Source: Psychrobacter raelei (lineage in GTDB: Bacteria > Pseudomonadota > Gammaproteobacteria > Pseudomonadales > Moraxellaceae). Taken from it: a stretch of 64,000 nt of DNA. A program made the position numbers and the translations under genes. This document shows positions 18,257-26,525 of the stretch, one piece after another. The notes under the pieces are model-generated. The model worked only from the letters and a program-made list of their open reading frames with translations. It was not told the DNA's origin and did no database searches. The stretch is from the NCBI RefSeq assembly GCF_022631235.3, contig NZ_CP093310.2, forward strand, positions 1,550,001 to 1,614,000, written 5' to 3'. The first letter of the stretch is position 1. Every line of letters starts with the position of its first letter.

Positions 18257-18296
18257 ATATTAAGACTCGCCTAGACACCCTTTTTAGGGGTGTTCC
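18257..18296 (-). promoter_or_regulatory. Late promoter, GGAACAC family (capsid)
   Basis: GGAACACCCC at 18287-18296 is followed 24 bp later by TAATAT at 18257-18262 (minus strand). Within the leader a CCTATCG...CGATAGG hairpin (18216-18253) lies just ahead of the ribosome site and ATG at 18206. Confidence 0.7.
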
Positions 18297-18302
18297 AATA
18301 GC

Positions 18303-18327
18303 AAAAAAACCGCCATTTAAGGCGGTT
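18303..18327 (-). terminator. Intrinsic terminator upstream of capsid promoter
   Basis: AACCGCC and GGCGGTT pair around TTAAAT, followed by seven T on the minus strand. It ends the transcript of the 188-aa gene before the capsid promoter starts a new one. Confidence 0.8.
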
Positions 18328-18402
18328 AATGGGTGTTGCTGGCAGGCTTACATCAAGAAGGTTAAAAAAAACACCAGTACAAGGTTGAATGTGTCTAAAA
18401 CC

Positions 18403-18969
18403 TTACTTGTACGGTACTTCCACATCCTCAATTTCGCTTTCATCAAACGCATCCAAATATTCCAGGTCAAATCTTTGGTTTAGTAGGTACCTATGGCCAT
18501 GACTCACCAACAATGAATTACCAACCACGCCTACGCACTCATGGTATTCCTTATGGTTGTTTAATAAAAAGCAAAACAGGTCGCCTTTTTTGGGGTTCCA
18601 GTCTGGTCTCATTCTTATACGATCGTCGCCTTCCAAATCAATATCGTAAGGCTCAATCAATACCATTGAGCTAAACTGCTCTGGGGTGATAAACATGCCG
18701 CTATCGTGCATAGGCCCGCCTAAGCTATCTAGTAGCACCACCATAGCGTGTCCTAATGGCTCATAGTCTATTGAATGTTCATCACTGTCACTTACTGTAC
18801 CAAGGCCAGCCCATGACAAGTCTGAACGCTCATAATCATCATCATTCACTGTTAGCACTTTACGTCTAAACACAAACGTCGGGATCGTTGATTGATTGCG
18901 CAGCGTGATAATACGTGTACTTAGTGCCTGACCGTCTGTGACTAGCTTATTTTCAATTTTAAGCGTCAT
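18403..18969 (-). CDS. Unknown head-module protein (188 aa)
   Basis: The frame starts 4 bp inside the 400-aa gene upstream and ends about 75 bp before the terminator. It is beta-rich, with a conserved-looking segment FITPEQFSSMVLIEPYDIDLEGD and a short central motif RPDWNPKKGDLFCFLL. Placed between the SWIM-like protein and the capsid gene, a head-completion or connector role is possible. No family recognised. Confidence 0.65.
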   Translation of the reverse strand: MTLKIENKLVTDGQALSTRIITLRNQSTIPTFVFRRKVLTVNDDDYERSDLSWAGLGTVSDSDEHSIDYEPLGHAMVVLLDSLGGPMHDSGMFITPEQFSSMVLIEPYDIDLEGDDRIRMRPDWNPKKGDLFCFLLNNHKEYHECVGVVGNSLLVSHGHRYLLNQRFDLEYLDAFDESEIEDVEVPYK

Positions 18970-20168
18970 CGTTTACCCCATTTCTTTTCAAAATCTTGAA
19001 TATCTGCCTGGTATAGCTGCTTGTACCTGTCTGGTATGCCCTTTTGCTGCAACTGGCTTTGCGCGTACTTATAACTACTTAACTCAGCCTTTGTTGGCTC
19101 ATACGGGCGTGCTTTAGCTTGCCGTTTTTGTTCAGTGCGTACTTTTTGCTCGGCCTGTTTAACAGCTTGCTTGATCACCTTCGACCAATGTAAACGGCCA
19201 TTCCAGTTGTTGAGTGCTTGAGTCTGTTTAGCTGCTTCTCGTTTGACTTGCTGGCTTGTGCGTCTATGCGATTTAACCTGGTTTTCAGCCATGGCAATAT
19301 CAGCCTTGGCATAGTCTCTTACCTGGCTTAGCATCATACCGCTTGTTAAGTGCTTCATCACTCGCAATACATGCTTACAAGCCACCCCAGTTAAATTAGG
19401 GTTACGTGTTGACGGGTACCTGTTTTCATCAATGCCATAGTTATACTTGCCAACGGTGGCAATATAGCGATACCAAAATTGATGACGGCCACAGTCACAG
19501 TCAAATCTTATCTTGCCGTGTAATATGCTATTTCTTACCTCTGTCATGCTAGGTGGCTTGGTTCTTAGCAGCAATCCAGGGTAATCTAGCAGCTGTACTG
19601 TCACCTTGTGGTTAGCAACCTTACTTTCTGGCCCTGAATTGGTTAAGAAAAACAAGGTATTGCCTTGTCTCTTATAAACCATAGCCATGTAAATTTGCTT
19701 GTTGGCTCGCTGGATATCGACGGGCCTTGAGTTGTTGATCACGTCTTGAGGGGTGATACCTCCAGCGAACTTCTTAGCCGCCTTCTTAACGTTTGCCAGG
19801 TATGCGTCTAATACGCTTGCGTCCAATACCTGCATTAAGCTTTCGTTACGCTTGGTATTGCCTAGCGTAAATTCCAATAGCTCGCTTGCTGATATGCCAG
19901 CTAAGCTTTTAGCACTGGCCACCAGGGATTGTAACTGCTGGCTAGTTAGCCTTTCACCGCCCTTGATATCCCTGATCGTATCTTTTAGATACCTGTTATG
20001 CTGGCTGGCAAATTTGCCCTGCTCGCTGGCCTGCCTGGCTGTATCAATACGCCAACGCCTAAGCTCTTCAAGGCTCATATTGTTTACAAGCCTATCCTGC
20101 CGGCTTACTGGGTTATCCTGATTTTGTGGGCTGTTATTGTTAAACCAGTCAGTATCTAGGTTATCCAT
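18966..20168 (-). CDS. Late protein with SWIM-like zinc-binding motif (400 aa)
   Basis: The central region (about 225-275) holds FDCDCGRHQFWYRY and, some 40 residues later, GVACKHVLRVM. This CxC...CxH spacing is that of SWIM-type zinc fingers. The flanks are long and helical, with a Lys/Arg/Gln-rich C-terminus that should be coiled coil. It lies between small unknown genes, the terminase-fibre group and the capsid gene, so it may act in head morphogenesis or DNA handling during packaging. I know similar proteins are found in tailed phages but not their exact role. Confidence 0.6.
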   Translation of the reverse strand: MDNLDTDWFNNNSPQNQDNPVSRQDRLVNNMSLEELRRWRIDTARQASEQGKFASQHNRYLKDTIRDIKGGERLTSQQLQSLVASAKSLAGISASELLEFTLGNTKRNESLMQVLDASVLDAYLANVKKAAKKFAGGITPQDVINNSRPVDIQRANKQIYMAMVYKRQGNTLFFLTNSGPESKVANHKVTVQLLDYPGLLLRTKPPSMTEVRNSILHGKIRFDCDCGRHQFWYRYIATVGKYNYGIDENRYPSTRNPNLTGVACKHVLRVMKHLTSGMMLSQVRDYAKADIAMAENQVKSHRRTSQQVKREAAKQTQALNNWNGRLHWSKVIKQAVKQAEQKVRTEQKRQAKARPYEPTKAELSSYKYAQSQLQQKGIPDRYKQLYQADIQDFEKKWGKR

Positions 20169-20459
20169 TTATACCCCTTTTAAATACCTGCGTTTGATTG
20201 CTATTAAATCCCTAGCGACTGGCAAAAAGATAATGTCTTTGGGCAATGGCTGGCCAATCCTATTCGTGCCAGCGCATACCATAACAACGTCTGCATAACT
20301 GCGATCCCTGTATGCTCTAAACGCAATTAACGTGGGGTCGTGAATTTCATCATTACCCACTTTCCAGGTTATTAGCCTATCGGTGCGGCCACGTCGATAA
20401 AGCAAGTCAACGTGATCACGTATCGCATTGTGATAAATGTTTAATATGTTCTCAATCAT
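20169..20459 (-). CDS. Unknown small late protein (96 aa)
   Basis: The gene adjoins the fibre gene upstream (2-bp gap) and the SWIM-like gene downstream (no gap). The product is basic and alpha/beta with many Arg (IRDHVDLLYRRGRTDRLITW), about the size of head-tail connector or stopper proteins. Only position supports this. Confidence 0.6.
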   Translation of the reverse strand: MIENILNIYHNAIRDHVDLLYRRGRTDRLITWKVGNDEIHDPTLIAFRAYRDRSYADVVMVCAGTNRIGQPLPKDIIFLPVARDLIAIKRRYLKGV

Positions 20460-20461
20460 GG

Positions 20462-21829
20462 TTAAGCTGTCCGTAACCAGTAAGCCACAACGATTGAAGG
20501 CTGCACGTTATTGTGCGGCTTATCTTTCCACCCTGTTTCCGATGTGGGTAAAGGGATCATCTTGCCTTGGCTACCACTCGCGTAACCTGTACCACCCCCG
20601 CCGTGCCTACGTGCCCCGTGATAACCTGCTTCCCTAACTTTAAGCGCTGTTGAGGGCATCTCTTCTGCTACAAGCTTATGCTCATAAGCACCAAATGATG
20701 ATTTAAGCGTCTTGGTCCATGCCGGATCAGCTGCTTTGGTTGACATACCAACAAGCGTCTTACCTTCTGCGAACCTAGCCCATGTGCCATAACCCAAAGC
20801 TGTATTAACTTCTGCGCTGCTCTTGTAATCATTGGTCGTCACATACACAGAACCAATTGGCATTTCAGTAACCTTGCCTTGAGCTGCTGTTAGCTGCTTC
20901 TGCAATTCCTCAATCTGTTTCTTCATGCCAGCCAGGTCTTTATCTTGCAAATACTGAGGATGCGGGTCGGTTGAGTCGGCATGGGTAGATAAGTCTGTTT
21001 TCTTAGCGTATTGAGGGTGCGGATCAGCTGCACTTGTATGAGCTGATAAGTCTGTTTTCTTGGCATACTGCGCATGCGGATCAGCTGCTTTCACATGGCT
21101 ATCAAGATCAGTAGATACTTTGTTGATATCCTTGCCATGCTGAGCGATTGTGCCAGCATTTGTGTCCACTAGCTTTTTAAGCGCATCGTATTGCTTAACG
21201 TGTGCATCATGCTCTGTTTTAAGTGTGTACTGCGGGTGTGGGTTTGGCGCCTTTAGGTGTTCCGCCAGGTTGTTAGATGCACTATTGATATTCTCGCCAA
21301 GCTTATCCACCTTTTTATCAAGCTGGGCCAGCTTATCAGCCTTAACGTATTGAGGGTGGGGGTCTGGTGCTGCTAAGTGATCTTCAATCATCTTAATAAC
21401 AATAGCGCTATCAGGATCGGTAGTGACTGTGATATTACTAACATCCAGGTCACTTAAAGACATGCCAAAACTACCAACAAATGTAACGTTTGCATAAACG
21501 GTAAATAATGGCTCGGTACTGGCGGCAATTGCAAAAAGCTTATTATCGCTGGTTAGCAATCCAACTTCGTAGATATCCCTTGACATGACGCTATTCAAAG
21601 TAACACTGAATCGTAAAGATTTGCTCTCCTTCTCAATACCGCTTGTTACGATATCGGATCGCATAGCTTCTGCCTTGATACGCGTCTCTCTGCCGTTTGG
21701 TACGTATTTTGACGTGCCAGCAACAAACGTCTTTAAAGACAAGCTTATACCTTGCTTTTGAGCGTCTAACACCGCTAAACGCCCTTCATCGGTTATCTTA
21801 AATATAATTGGGTTTGGTTTATTCGCCAT
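20462..21829 (-). CDS. Collar-type tail fibre protein (455 aa)
   Basis: The N-terminal 130 residues resemble the tail-collar-fibre attachment domain (ITDEGRLAVLDAQKQG ... DIYEVGLL). The shaft carries five copies of an H-x(4-6)-DPHPQY motif that is frequent in phage fibre shafts. The C-terminus (MPIGSVYVTTNDY ... NVQPSIVVAYWLRTA) matches receptor-binding tips of collar/gp12-like short fibres. The gene follows the terminase gene and has its own GGAACAC promoter. A His/Gly-rich stretch before the tip may bind metal. Confidence 0.75.
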   Translation of the reverse strand: MANKPNPIIFKITDEGRLAVLDAQKQGISLSLKTFVAGTSKYVPNGRETRIKAEAMRSDIVTSGIEKESKSLRFSVTLNSVMSRDIYEVGLLTSDNKLFAIAASTEPLFTVYANVTFVGSFGMSLSDLDVSNITVTTDPDSAIVIKMIEDHLAAPDPHPQYVKADKLAQLDKKVDKLGENINSASNNLAEHLKAPNPHPQYTLKTEHDAHVKQYDALKKLVDTNAGTIAQHGKDINKVSTDLDSHVKAADPHAQYAKKTDLSAHTSAADPHPQYAKKTDLSTHADSTDPHPQYLQDKDLAGMKKQIEELQKQLTAAQGKVTEMPIGSVYVTTNDYKSSAEVNTALGYGTWARFAEGKTLVGMSTKAADPAWTKTLKSSFGAYEHKLVAEEMPSTALKVREAGYHGARRHGGGGTGYASGSQGKMIPLPTSETGWKDKPHNNVQPSIVVAYWLRTA

Positions 21830-21864
21830 GGTTTACGCAATCCTTAAAGTTTTGGTATTGCATA

Positions 21865-21903
21865 AGTTTAACTACCTGGGCTGGCAGGTGTGCCATGTGT
21901 TCC
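21865..21903 (-). promoter_or_regulatory. Late promoter, GGAACAC family (collar fibre)
   Basis: GGAACACATG at 21894-21903 is followed after 23 bp by TAAACT at 21865-21870 on the minus strand. The leader to the ATG at 21829 contains AAGGA as ribosome site. No terminator hairpin overlaps this copy. Confidence 0.55.
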
Positions 21904-21913
21904 ATTTGCAAGC

Positions 21914-23935
21914 TTAAATATCAAGCAAAGAGTCAGCCGCCTCATTGAGCAAATCCCACTCATTATCCTCATCGCTACCAGCACTTATATCCTCGTAGCT
22001 TTCAACCGGCGCATAGCTTATGTTTTCCATAAAACCAAAGGCTATGGTATCTGCGATATCGGGCGACTTAATACCCTTTTTGAGCATGTCCTTTTTACTC
22101 ATCATGCACCAACGGGCCTTCTCATCAAAATAGTATGGTAGGCGTGTTATTTGCTCTTCTAAGTTGGTCATTACCTGGTACATTTTTTTGACTTTATCGC
22201 TTACACTAAAGCGGCCACTTTCTACTGCTTTGGCCATAGCCACATAGGCATGACTACGCTTATTCATGTAATAGCGTTTGAGCGTATTGTTAAAGCAAGG
22301 TGAGCCCCAATGCACTTCATCAAAATAAACCCCGTCAGCTTTTACCGACTGCGTTAAGCCCATCCCAGCGCCTAGCGGGTCAATAACCAATGTCGCGCCC
22401 GGGTAATCGCTCATTACATCATTAATTTTGGCTTTAAGCGTATTGATATTAGCTCTATTACTAAACAGCGGTATATCAAGTAAATGTGCGTGCCTCTCAA
22501 TACGGCCTTTAACCATTTTGTCCACTACTTGCATAACCGAGATTACACTGCTATCACGGCCAACATCGCCACCCACGTCCACAGTTACGATAATGCCCCA
22601 TTTATCGCCTTCTTCAATCACACAAGGCTGCTGCTTCATGTTTTCGTAGTCAGTGCGCGTTAATAGGTACTCGCCTTTAAGCTCTGGAAACTTACCGCGA
22701 ATACGAATCAGATAACCTGGACTGTTTCGGCTGCCATATTGATATAGGGCTTCTACTAGCTTGTTCTTACTAACGATCGGTGACATTTCACCGTTGAACT
22801 CAAGAGCAATCCATTTACCGCCATTATGGTGGCTCAACTTATGGTGCGTATCGTAGAAGAAGCCGGTATTCTTAGCAGGCTGGCTAGTCAATACAGCGCG
22901 GTTGTTTTCATGGGTTAATGCACCAATAGCAACTTCCATAACCGCATCATCGATACCACAAGCTTCATCGGCCCACACCATGTAGTGATCGCCGTGTTGA
23001 CCTGCTATGTTAGTTGGTTGATGTTTTGGGGCTGTCTTAGCAAACACAAACCAGGTGTCTTTAAAGCCCTTGATATAGATTTTTTCTGCTAGTACGACAA
23101 CATAGTCGGCCAGCCAGCCTAGCGCCTTGTTATTGCGTAGGCGCTGCAAACAAATATTGATTTCCTTCCATACAACGGTTCTAAGTTGCCCGATTTGAGG
23201 TGCGGTGAACAGCATAACCGATTCAGGGTAAAATAAAAGGTGCCATAAGGCGATAATGCCGGCTGAGCGCGATTTGCCTGTATTATGAAGTACCGTAAAG
23301 TCCCCACCTAGGAACTGGCTATTACCATCTAGCACAAAGCCGTAGTAATTCCCTTCGCCCAAAAAAGCTACTTCCTCAATATAAGAAATATGATAATCAG
23401 TATCACTTATTTGAAAATTGAGAAGGCTGTTTTCCGACTTGCCTAATACATACTCATGTAAAAAATACTTATCAGGTGATTGGATATAATCATAGACCGT
23501 TAAATTTAAAGTTTGCTTGGTCCGAATATCGAATAAACACAAAATATGGCTGGCGTTATAAGTAATTTTAGTGCCATTGGACCGTCTAAATTCAAATAGT
23601 TCTTGCACACCTGAGACAACATCTAAGGCCTCCCTTACAGACCTCCCATCATCGCCCATGAGCTTATCGCCAACCTGTATATCTTGTACCTTCTTCACCT
23701 CACCTGTGGATAGCATTATCGGTGTATCAATCCCAAAGCAACCATGACCAGAGGCAACACTTGTGCGGCTGCCAGGCACGACTATAGACTTGAACAATAA
23801 TTCTTGTTGCCATGTTACCGCTTGCCCGGCTTGTACAGTCATGTCTAACGCTTCGACGGCAAAGCGCGTGATATCATAGCGATACCTGTCACATACCTCA
23901 CGCCACTCAGGCAGTAGCATTAAATCATCTAACAT
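21914..23935 (-). CDS. Large terminase subunit with intein
   Basis: The ATPase/nuclease that packages DNA into the prohead. Without the insertion the protein is 520 residues. Residues 61-65 (ASGHG) and 219-226 (TGKSRSAG) together form the Walker A loop, separated by a 153-residue intein. The Walker B line HYMVWADEACGIDD gives the DE pair. The nuclease half shows IIVTVDVGGDVGRDSS and later ATLVIDPLGAGMG and KSPDIADTIAFGF, acidic residues of the RNase H-like site. Packaging should depend on intein splicing, since the ATP site is split. Confidence 0.9.
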   Translation of the reverse strand: MLDDLMLLPEWREVCDRYRYDITRFAVEALDMTVQAGQAVTWQQELLFKSIVVPGSRTSVASGHGCFGIDTPIMLSTGEVKKVQDIQVGDKLMGDDGRSVREALDVVSGVQELFEFRRSNGTKITYNASHILCLFDIRTKQTLNLTVYDYIQSPDKYFLHEYVLGKSENSLLNFQISDTDYHISYIEEVAFLGEGNYYGFVLDGNSQFLGGDFTVLHNTGKSRSAGIIALWHLLFYPESVMLFTAPQIGQLRTVVWKEINICLQRLRNNKALGWLADYVVVLAEKIYIKGFKDTWFVFAKTAPKHQPTNIAGQHGDHYMVWADEACGIDDAVMEVAIGALTHENNRAVLTSQPAKNTGFFYDTHHKLSHHNGGKWIALEFNGEMSPIVSKNKLVEALYQYGSRNSPGYLIRIRGKFPELKGEYLLTRTDYENMKQQPCVIEEGDKWGIIVTVDVGGDVGRDSSVISVMQVVDKMVKGRIERHAHLLDIPLFSNRANINTLKAKINDVMSDYPGATLVIDPLGAGMGLTQSVKADGVYFDEVHWGSPCFNNTLKRYYMNKRSHAYVAMAKAVESGRFSVSDKVKKMYQVMTNLEEQITRLPYYFDEKARWCMMSKKDMLKKGIKSPDIADTIAFGFMENISYAPVESYEDISAGSDEDNEWDLLNEAADSLLDI
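23282..23740 (-). other. Mini-intein (153 aa) in terminase Walker A loop
   Basis: Starts with Cys (CFGIDTPIMLSTGEVKKVQD, splicing block A) and ends LHN before an extein Thr. It contains a block B with NASH (Asn in place of the usual Thr of TxxH), and VLDGNSQFLGG as block F. At 153 residues there is no room for a homing endonuclease, so it is a mini-intein. Removing it restores ASGHG-TGKS in frame. Confidence 0.9.
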
Positions 23936-23957
23936 TTTTAGCCCTTAATACTAAATA

Positions 23958-24482
23958 CTAAATACTAAACGGCATTAAACCATAGTCGCTTTCCTTGTCG
24001 TTTGAGCTGTCATCAAGCGTTATCGGTGCTGTTGCCATAATATAGCCGCCATGCACCTTTCTTGCAGCCCAGATAGCCAATAAAACAGCCATATGGCCAT
24101 TAGTAATACCCATAGAGTCAAAATCCAACACTTGCCCGCGCTCGTCCATTTTTCGCAACTGAATAACATCTTTTGGCTCGTATCGTCTTAATGCGTCCTC
24201 AATGCCAACTAGGCCTGATCGCTGAGCCTCGTTATAAACGGCCATAACCTCCTTCATCTGCTCTGACTCGTTAAAGCTCATATCCCAATAATCAAAGATC
24301 ATTGGGGTGTCAGTAACTACAACGGTACTATCGCTCGGTACTGGCTGCTCTTTCCAGCTGGCTTGTTTCTTAATAACTACCCTACCTGACGTGGGCAATA
24401 CTACGCCAAGCACTCGTACAGCCTCGCCAGCATAAGCAGCTGCCCTTGCGTCAATAACGACTGGTTTAACCTGATCATTCAT
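23958..24482 (-). CDS. Unknown protein before terminase (174 aa)
   Basis: The gene overlaps the 336-aa gene upstream by 8 bp and ends 22 bp before the terminase gene. It is alpha/beta with a central helix pair (ESEQMKEVMAVYNEAQRSG) and a hydrophobic helix near the C-terminus (MAVLLAIWAARKVHGGYIM). Its place would suit a small terminase or connector, yet no HTH is visible. Function not assigned. Confidence 0.65.
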   Translation of the reverse strand: MNDQVKPVVIDARAAAYAGEAVRVLGVVLPTSGRVVIKKQASWKEQPVPSDSTVVVTDTPMIFDYWDMSFNESEQMKEVMAVYNEAQRSGLVGIEDALRRYEPKDVIQLRKMDERGQVLDFDSMGITNGHMAVLLAIWAARKVHGGYIMATAPITLDDSSNDKESDYGLMPFSI

Positions 24483-25485
24483 CGTCGGTAGGTCCTTTTT
24501 TATCCACCTTAGTTTCAGTGATCACACCCGTATCAGGGTCAATAGCAACTCTGAATTCATGGTCTGTATCTTCATCATCAATACTGGCTTCAATAACCAG
24601 GCTGTTAAGCTTGTCGTAATCATCGCGACTGCCTTCAACTGGTTTAACGCCTGGAACCGGCACTCTTGGGCTGTTAATGGCCGGCCCGTCTGGGTTATTA
24701 GGGTCAAGCGGTATGGTTGGCTTCTCTGGGTCATATTCAGGGTTAGGCCGTGTTGGCAAGCTCTCGTATGGCTCACCCATATCGGTTACATCATCCCATT
24801 CGCCGCCCAAGCCAACAAACTCAGGGATAGCACCAACAATCGTACAATCAACAGTGGCAATAAACAGGTTTTTAAGGTCAGTTGTTGCACTATCAGGGTA
24901 AAGACTATTTTCTAATACCCTAAAATTCCAATCATCTTTAATTGGCTTACCCTCAAGAACCCCAACATCATAAGACACTGGGAATGTTCTTTTTTCCTCA
25001 TGCCTCCAAAAGTTTGCAAACTGCCTGGCAATATCTGACGCACTGTGGGGATCTGGGCTAAAAAAAGCTATCTGACAACGATAAGCTACGGGCACCGATC
25101 GCATTTGTACGACTCGCTTTAGTGGGTCTTGAGGTAGAACCACGTTTACCCAATACGGTAGGCCGCCAACCTGATCATACTCAGGTGGCGTTTCAATCGG
25201 GCTAATAGCCGTCATAAGCACTGGCAAATAAACGGACGAACCAGACTCTTTTTTATAACCTGCGTTCTTTGCGTTATCAGTCTCTTGTATTGCTTTTAGC
25301 ATGCCTTCCACATCATCAACCATAGAAGTCCTGGCCACAACAATAGCCGCTTCTAGCCTGCGTCGCTTCCAGTCGTAAACGCCTTGAGTTGTTGGCATGC
25401 ACCATTGCCTAAAATCCCTTAACTTCATGGCCCAAGCTATCTGCAAATACTCAAGCGGTGATAGCAGTCGTTTAGTTTTGCTCAT
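24475..25485 (-). CDS. Unknown neck/tail-completion-type protein (336 aa)
   Basis: Located between the protease/scaffold and the 174-aa gene. The first 240 residues are alpha/beta with a central motif NVVLPQDPLKRVVQMRSVPV. From about 245 a Pro/Asp/Asn-rich low-complexity linker (RPNPEYDPEKPTIPLDPNNP) leads to an acidic C-terminus. A structural role at the neck or tail end fits gene order. Not recognised. Confidence 0.6.
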   Translation of the reverse strand: MSKTKRLLSPLEYLQIAWAMKLRDFRQWCMPTTQGVYDWKRRRLEAAIVVARTSMVDDVEGMLKAIQETDNAKNAGYKKESGSSVYLPVLMTAISPIETPPEYDQVGGLPYWVNVVLPQDPLKRVVQMRSVPVAYRCQIAFFSPDPHSASDIARQFANFWRHEEKRTFPVSYDVGVLEGKPIKDDWNFRVLENSLYPDSATTDLKNLFIATVDCTIVGAIPEFVGLGGEWDDVTDMGEPYESLPTRPNPEYDPEKPTIPLDPNNPDGPAINSPRVPVPGVKPVEGSRDDYDKLNSLVIEASIDDEDTDHEFRVAIDPDTGVITETKVDKKGPTDDE

Positions 25486-25499
25486 TGTTTAATCCCTAT

Positions 25500-26432
25500 T
25501 TAAAGGCCACGAAATCTATCGACAATGCTAATGCGCTCTTGTGGTGCTTCTGACCTGCCAGCCACCTTTTCTAGCTCACTTATGCGTAAATCTGCGTCTG
25601 ACGTGCTACCAATATGAAAGCTATCCCATTGGGCCTTAATCTCGTTAAACGGCTTAGAAGGGCAAATTAGGCTATCAAAAAGCTCTAATTCTCGCTGCTT
25701 CTTGCGCTCTAATACTTTTTGACGACGTAATTCTGCATTGATCAAAGCGTCTTGGGCTGCCAGTGCTTCACGCTGATAATGGCTTACCAGTGACTCTGAA
25801 TGTAAAGCTGTTTGCATTGAGTCATATTGAGCAATGATGATGCGTTCTAAAGCCTCTTTTAAGACAATCTGGTCTTGTGGCAGCTCTACCAGGCTATCAA
25901 AGCACGCCTCACCTTCGGTATAAGCGCCATTCAAGATGCTATCAAACATGCCGTCGCCTTTATTTGTGGCATAGTTTGGTGTTCTCACATAGTCAAAGCC
26001 ATGAAAGCCGGTAACTTCATAATAACCGTCTGGCTTGCGTCTGCGATTAATAGCGCTGCTAAAGCCGCCGGCCTTGTTAGCGTATAAACGCGCGGCAAAT
26101 TGGCCGTCGTCCGTATCTAAGAACTCATGCTGGGTTACGACGTTGCCGTCATCGTCAGCTTCAAGCCTGATGGTGCGTAAGGCTGGCTGGATTTTAATAA
26201 TACGGCCCGTCTTTTCATCCACCCATTGGTCTGGTGGGTACATGCCAAAGCGTGCTCTTATCTCATGGCCGTTAAAGCCAAATAAATCACCACTGCTGAC
26301 AAGCTCTTGAACCTCTGGTGAATTAATCTTTTTAACCATTGAGCTGATATCTAAGTCTGATCTATCCTGGCCATTGTATTTACGGCCACGATCCGCCAGG
26401 TTGTATGTAATAACTTTCGTTTTCTTAGCCAT
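25500..26432 (-). CDS. Probable prohead protease fused to scaffold domain (310 aa)
   Basis: Residues 45-125 have the outline of an assemblin-type prohead protease. There is a His-containing strand (FNGHEIRARFG), then the paired line IQPALRTIRLEADDDGNVVT followed by HEFLDTDDGQFAARLYANKA, and a glycine-Ser turn GGFSSAI where the nucleophile would sit. Residues about 195-260 form a long charged coiled coil, as in scaffolding proteins. Protease-scaffold fusions are known in phages. The gene precedes the terminase and has its own late promoter. Identification is by pattern only. Confidence 0.5.
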   Translation of the reverse strand: MAKKTKVITYNLADRGRKYNGQDRSDLDISSMVKKINSPEVQELVSSGDLFGFNGHEIRARFGMYPPDQWVDEKTGRIIKIQPALRTIRLEADDDGNVVTQHEFLDTDDGQFAARLYANKAGGFSSAINRRRKPDGYYEVTGFHGFDYVRTPNYATNKGDGMFDSILNGAYTEGEACFDSLVELPQDQIVLKEALERIIIAQYDSMQTALHSESLVSHYQREALAAQDALINAELRRQKVLERKKQRELELFDSLICPSKPFNEIKAQWDSFHIGSTSDADLRISELEKVAGRSEAPQERISIVDRFRGL

Positions 26433-26436
26433 GAAA

Positions 26437-26490
26437 AACCCCTCAAAAAAGGCATAGAATATTTAATAATATGCCTTAGTTTAAGGGGTT
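26437..26490 (-). terminator. Nested hairpin before protease/scaffold gene
   Basis: An outer stem AACCCCT/AGGGGTT encloses an inner stem AAGGCATA/TATGCCTT, with T-runs after both and ATG 5 nt past the end. GAGGGG in the outer stem is the only ribosome-site candidate. Confidence 0.6.
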
Positions 26491-26516
26491 AAGCGCTTTT
26501 GCCTTTGGGGTGTTCC
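26478..26516 (-). promoter_or_regulatory. Late promoter, GGAACAC family (protease/scaffold)
   Basis: GGAACACCCC at 26507-26516 and TAAACT at 26478-26483, 23 bp apart (minus strand). The -10 lies within the nested hairpin leader. Confidence 0.6.
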
Positions 26517-26525
26517 TTTAGACTC

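Noticed and set aside
21254..21263. Another GGAACAC word on the minus strand
   Set aside because: It is inside the collar-fibre shaft coding for LAEHLK, with no -10-like hexamer at 33-34 bp and no gene start after it, so it is a codon coincidence.
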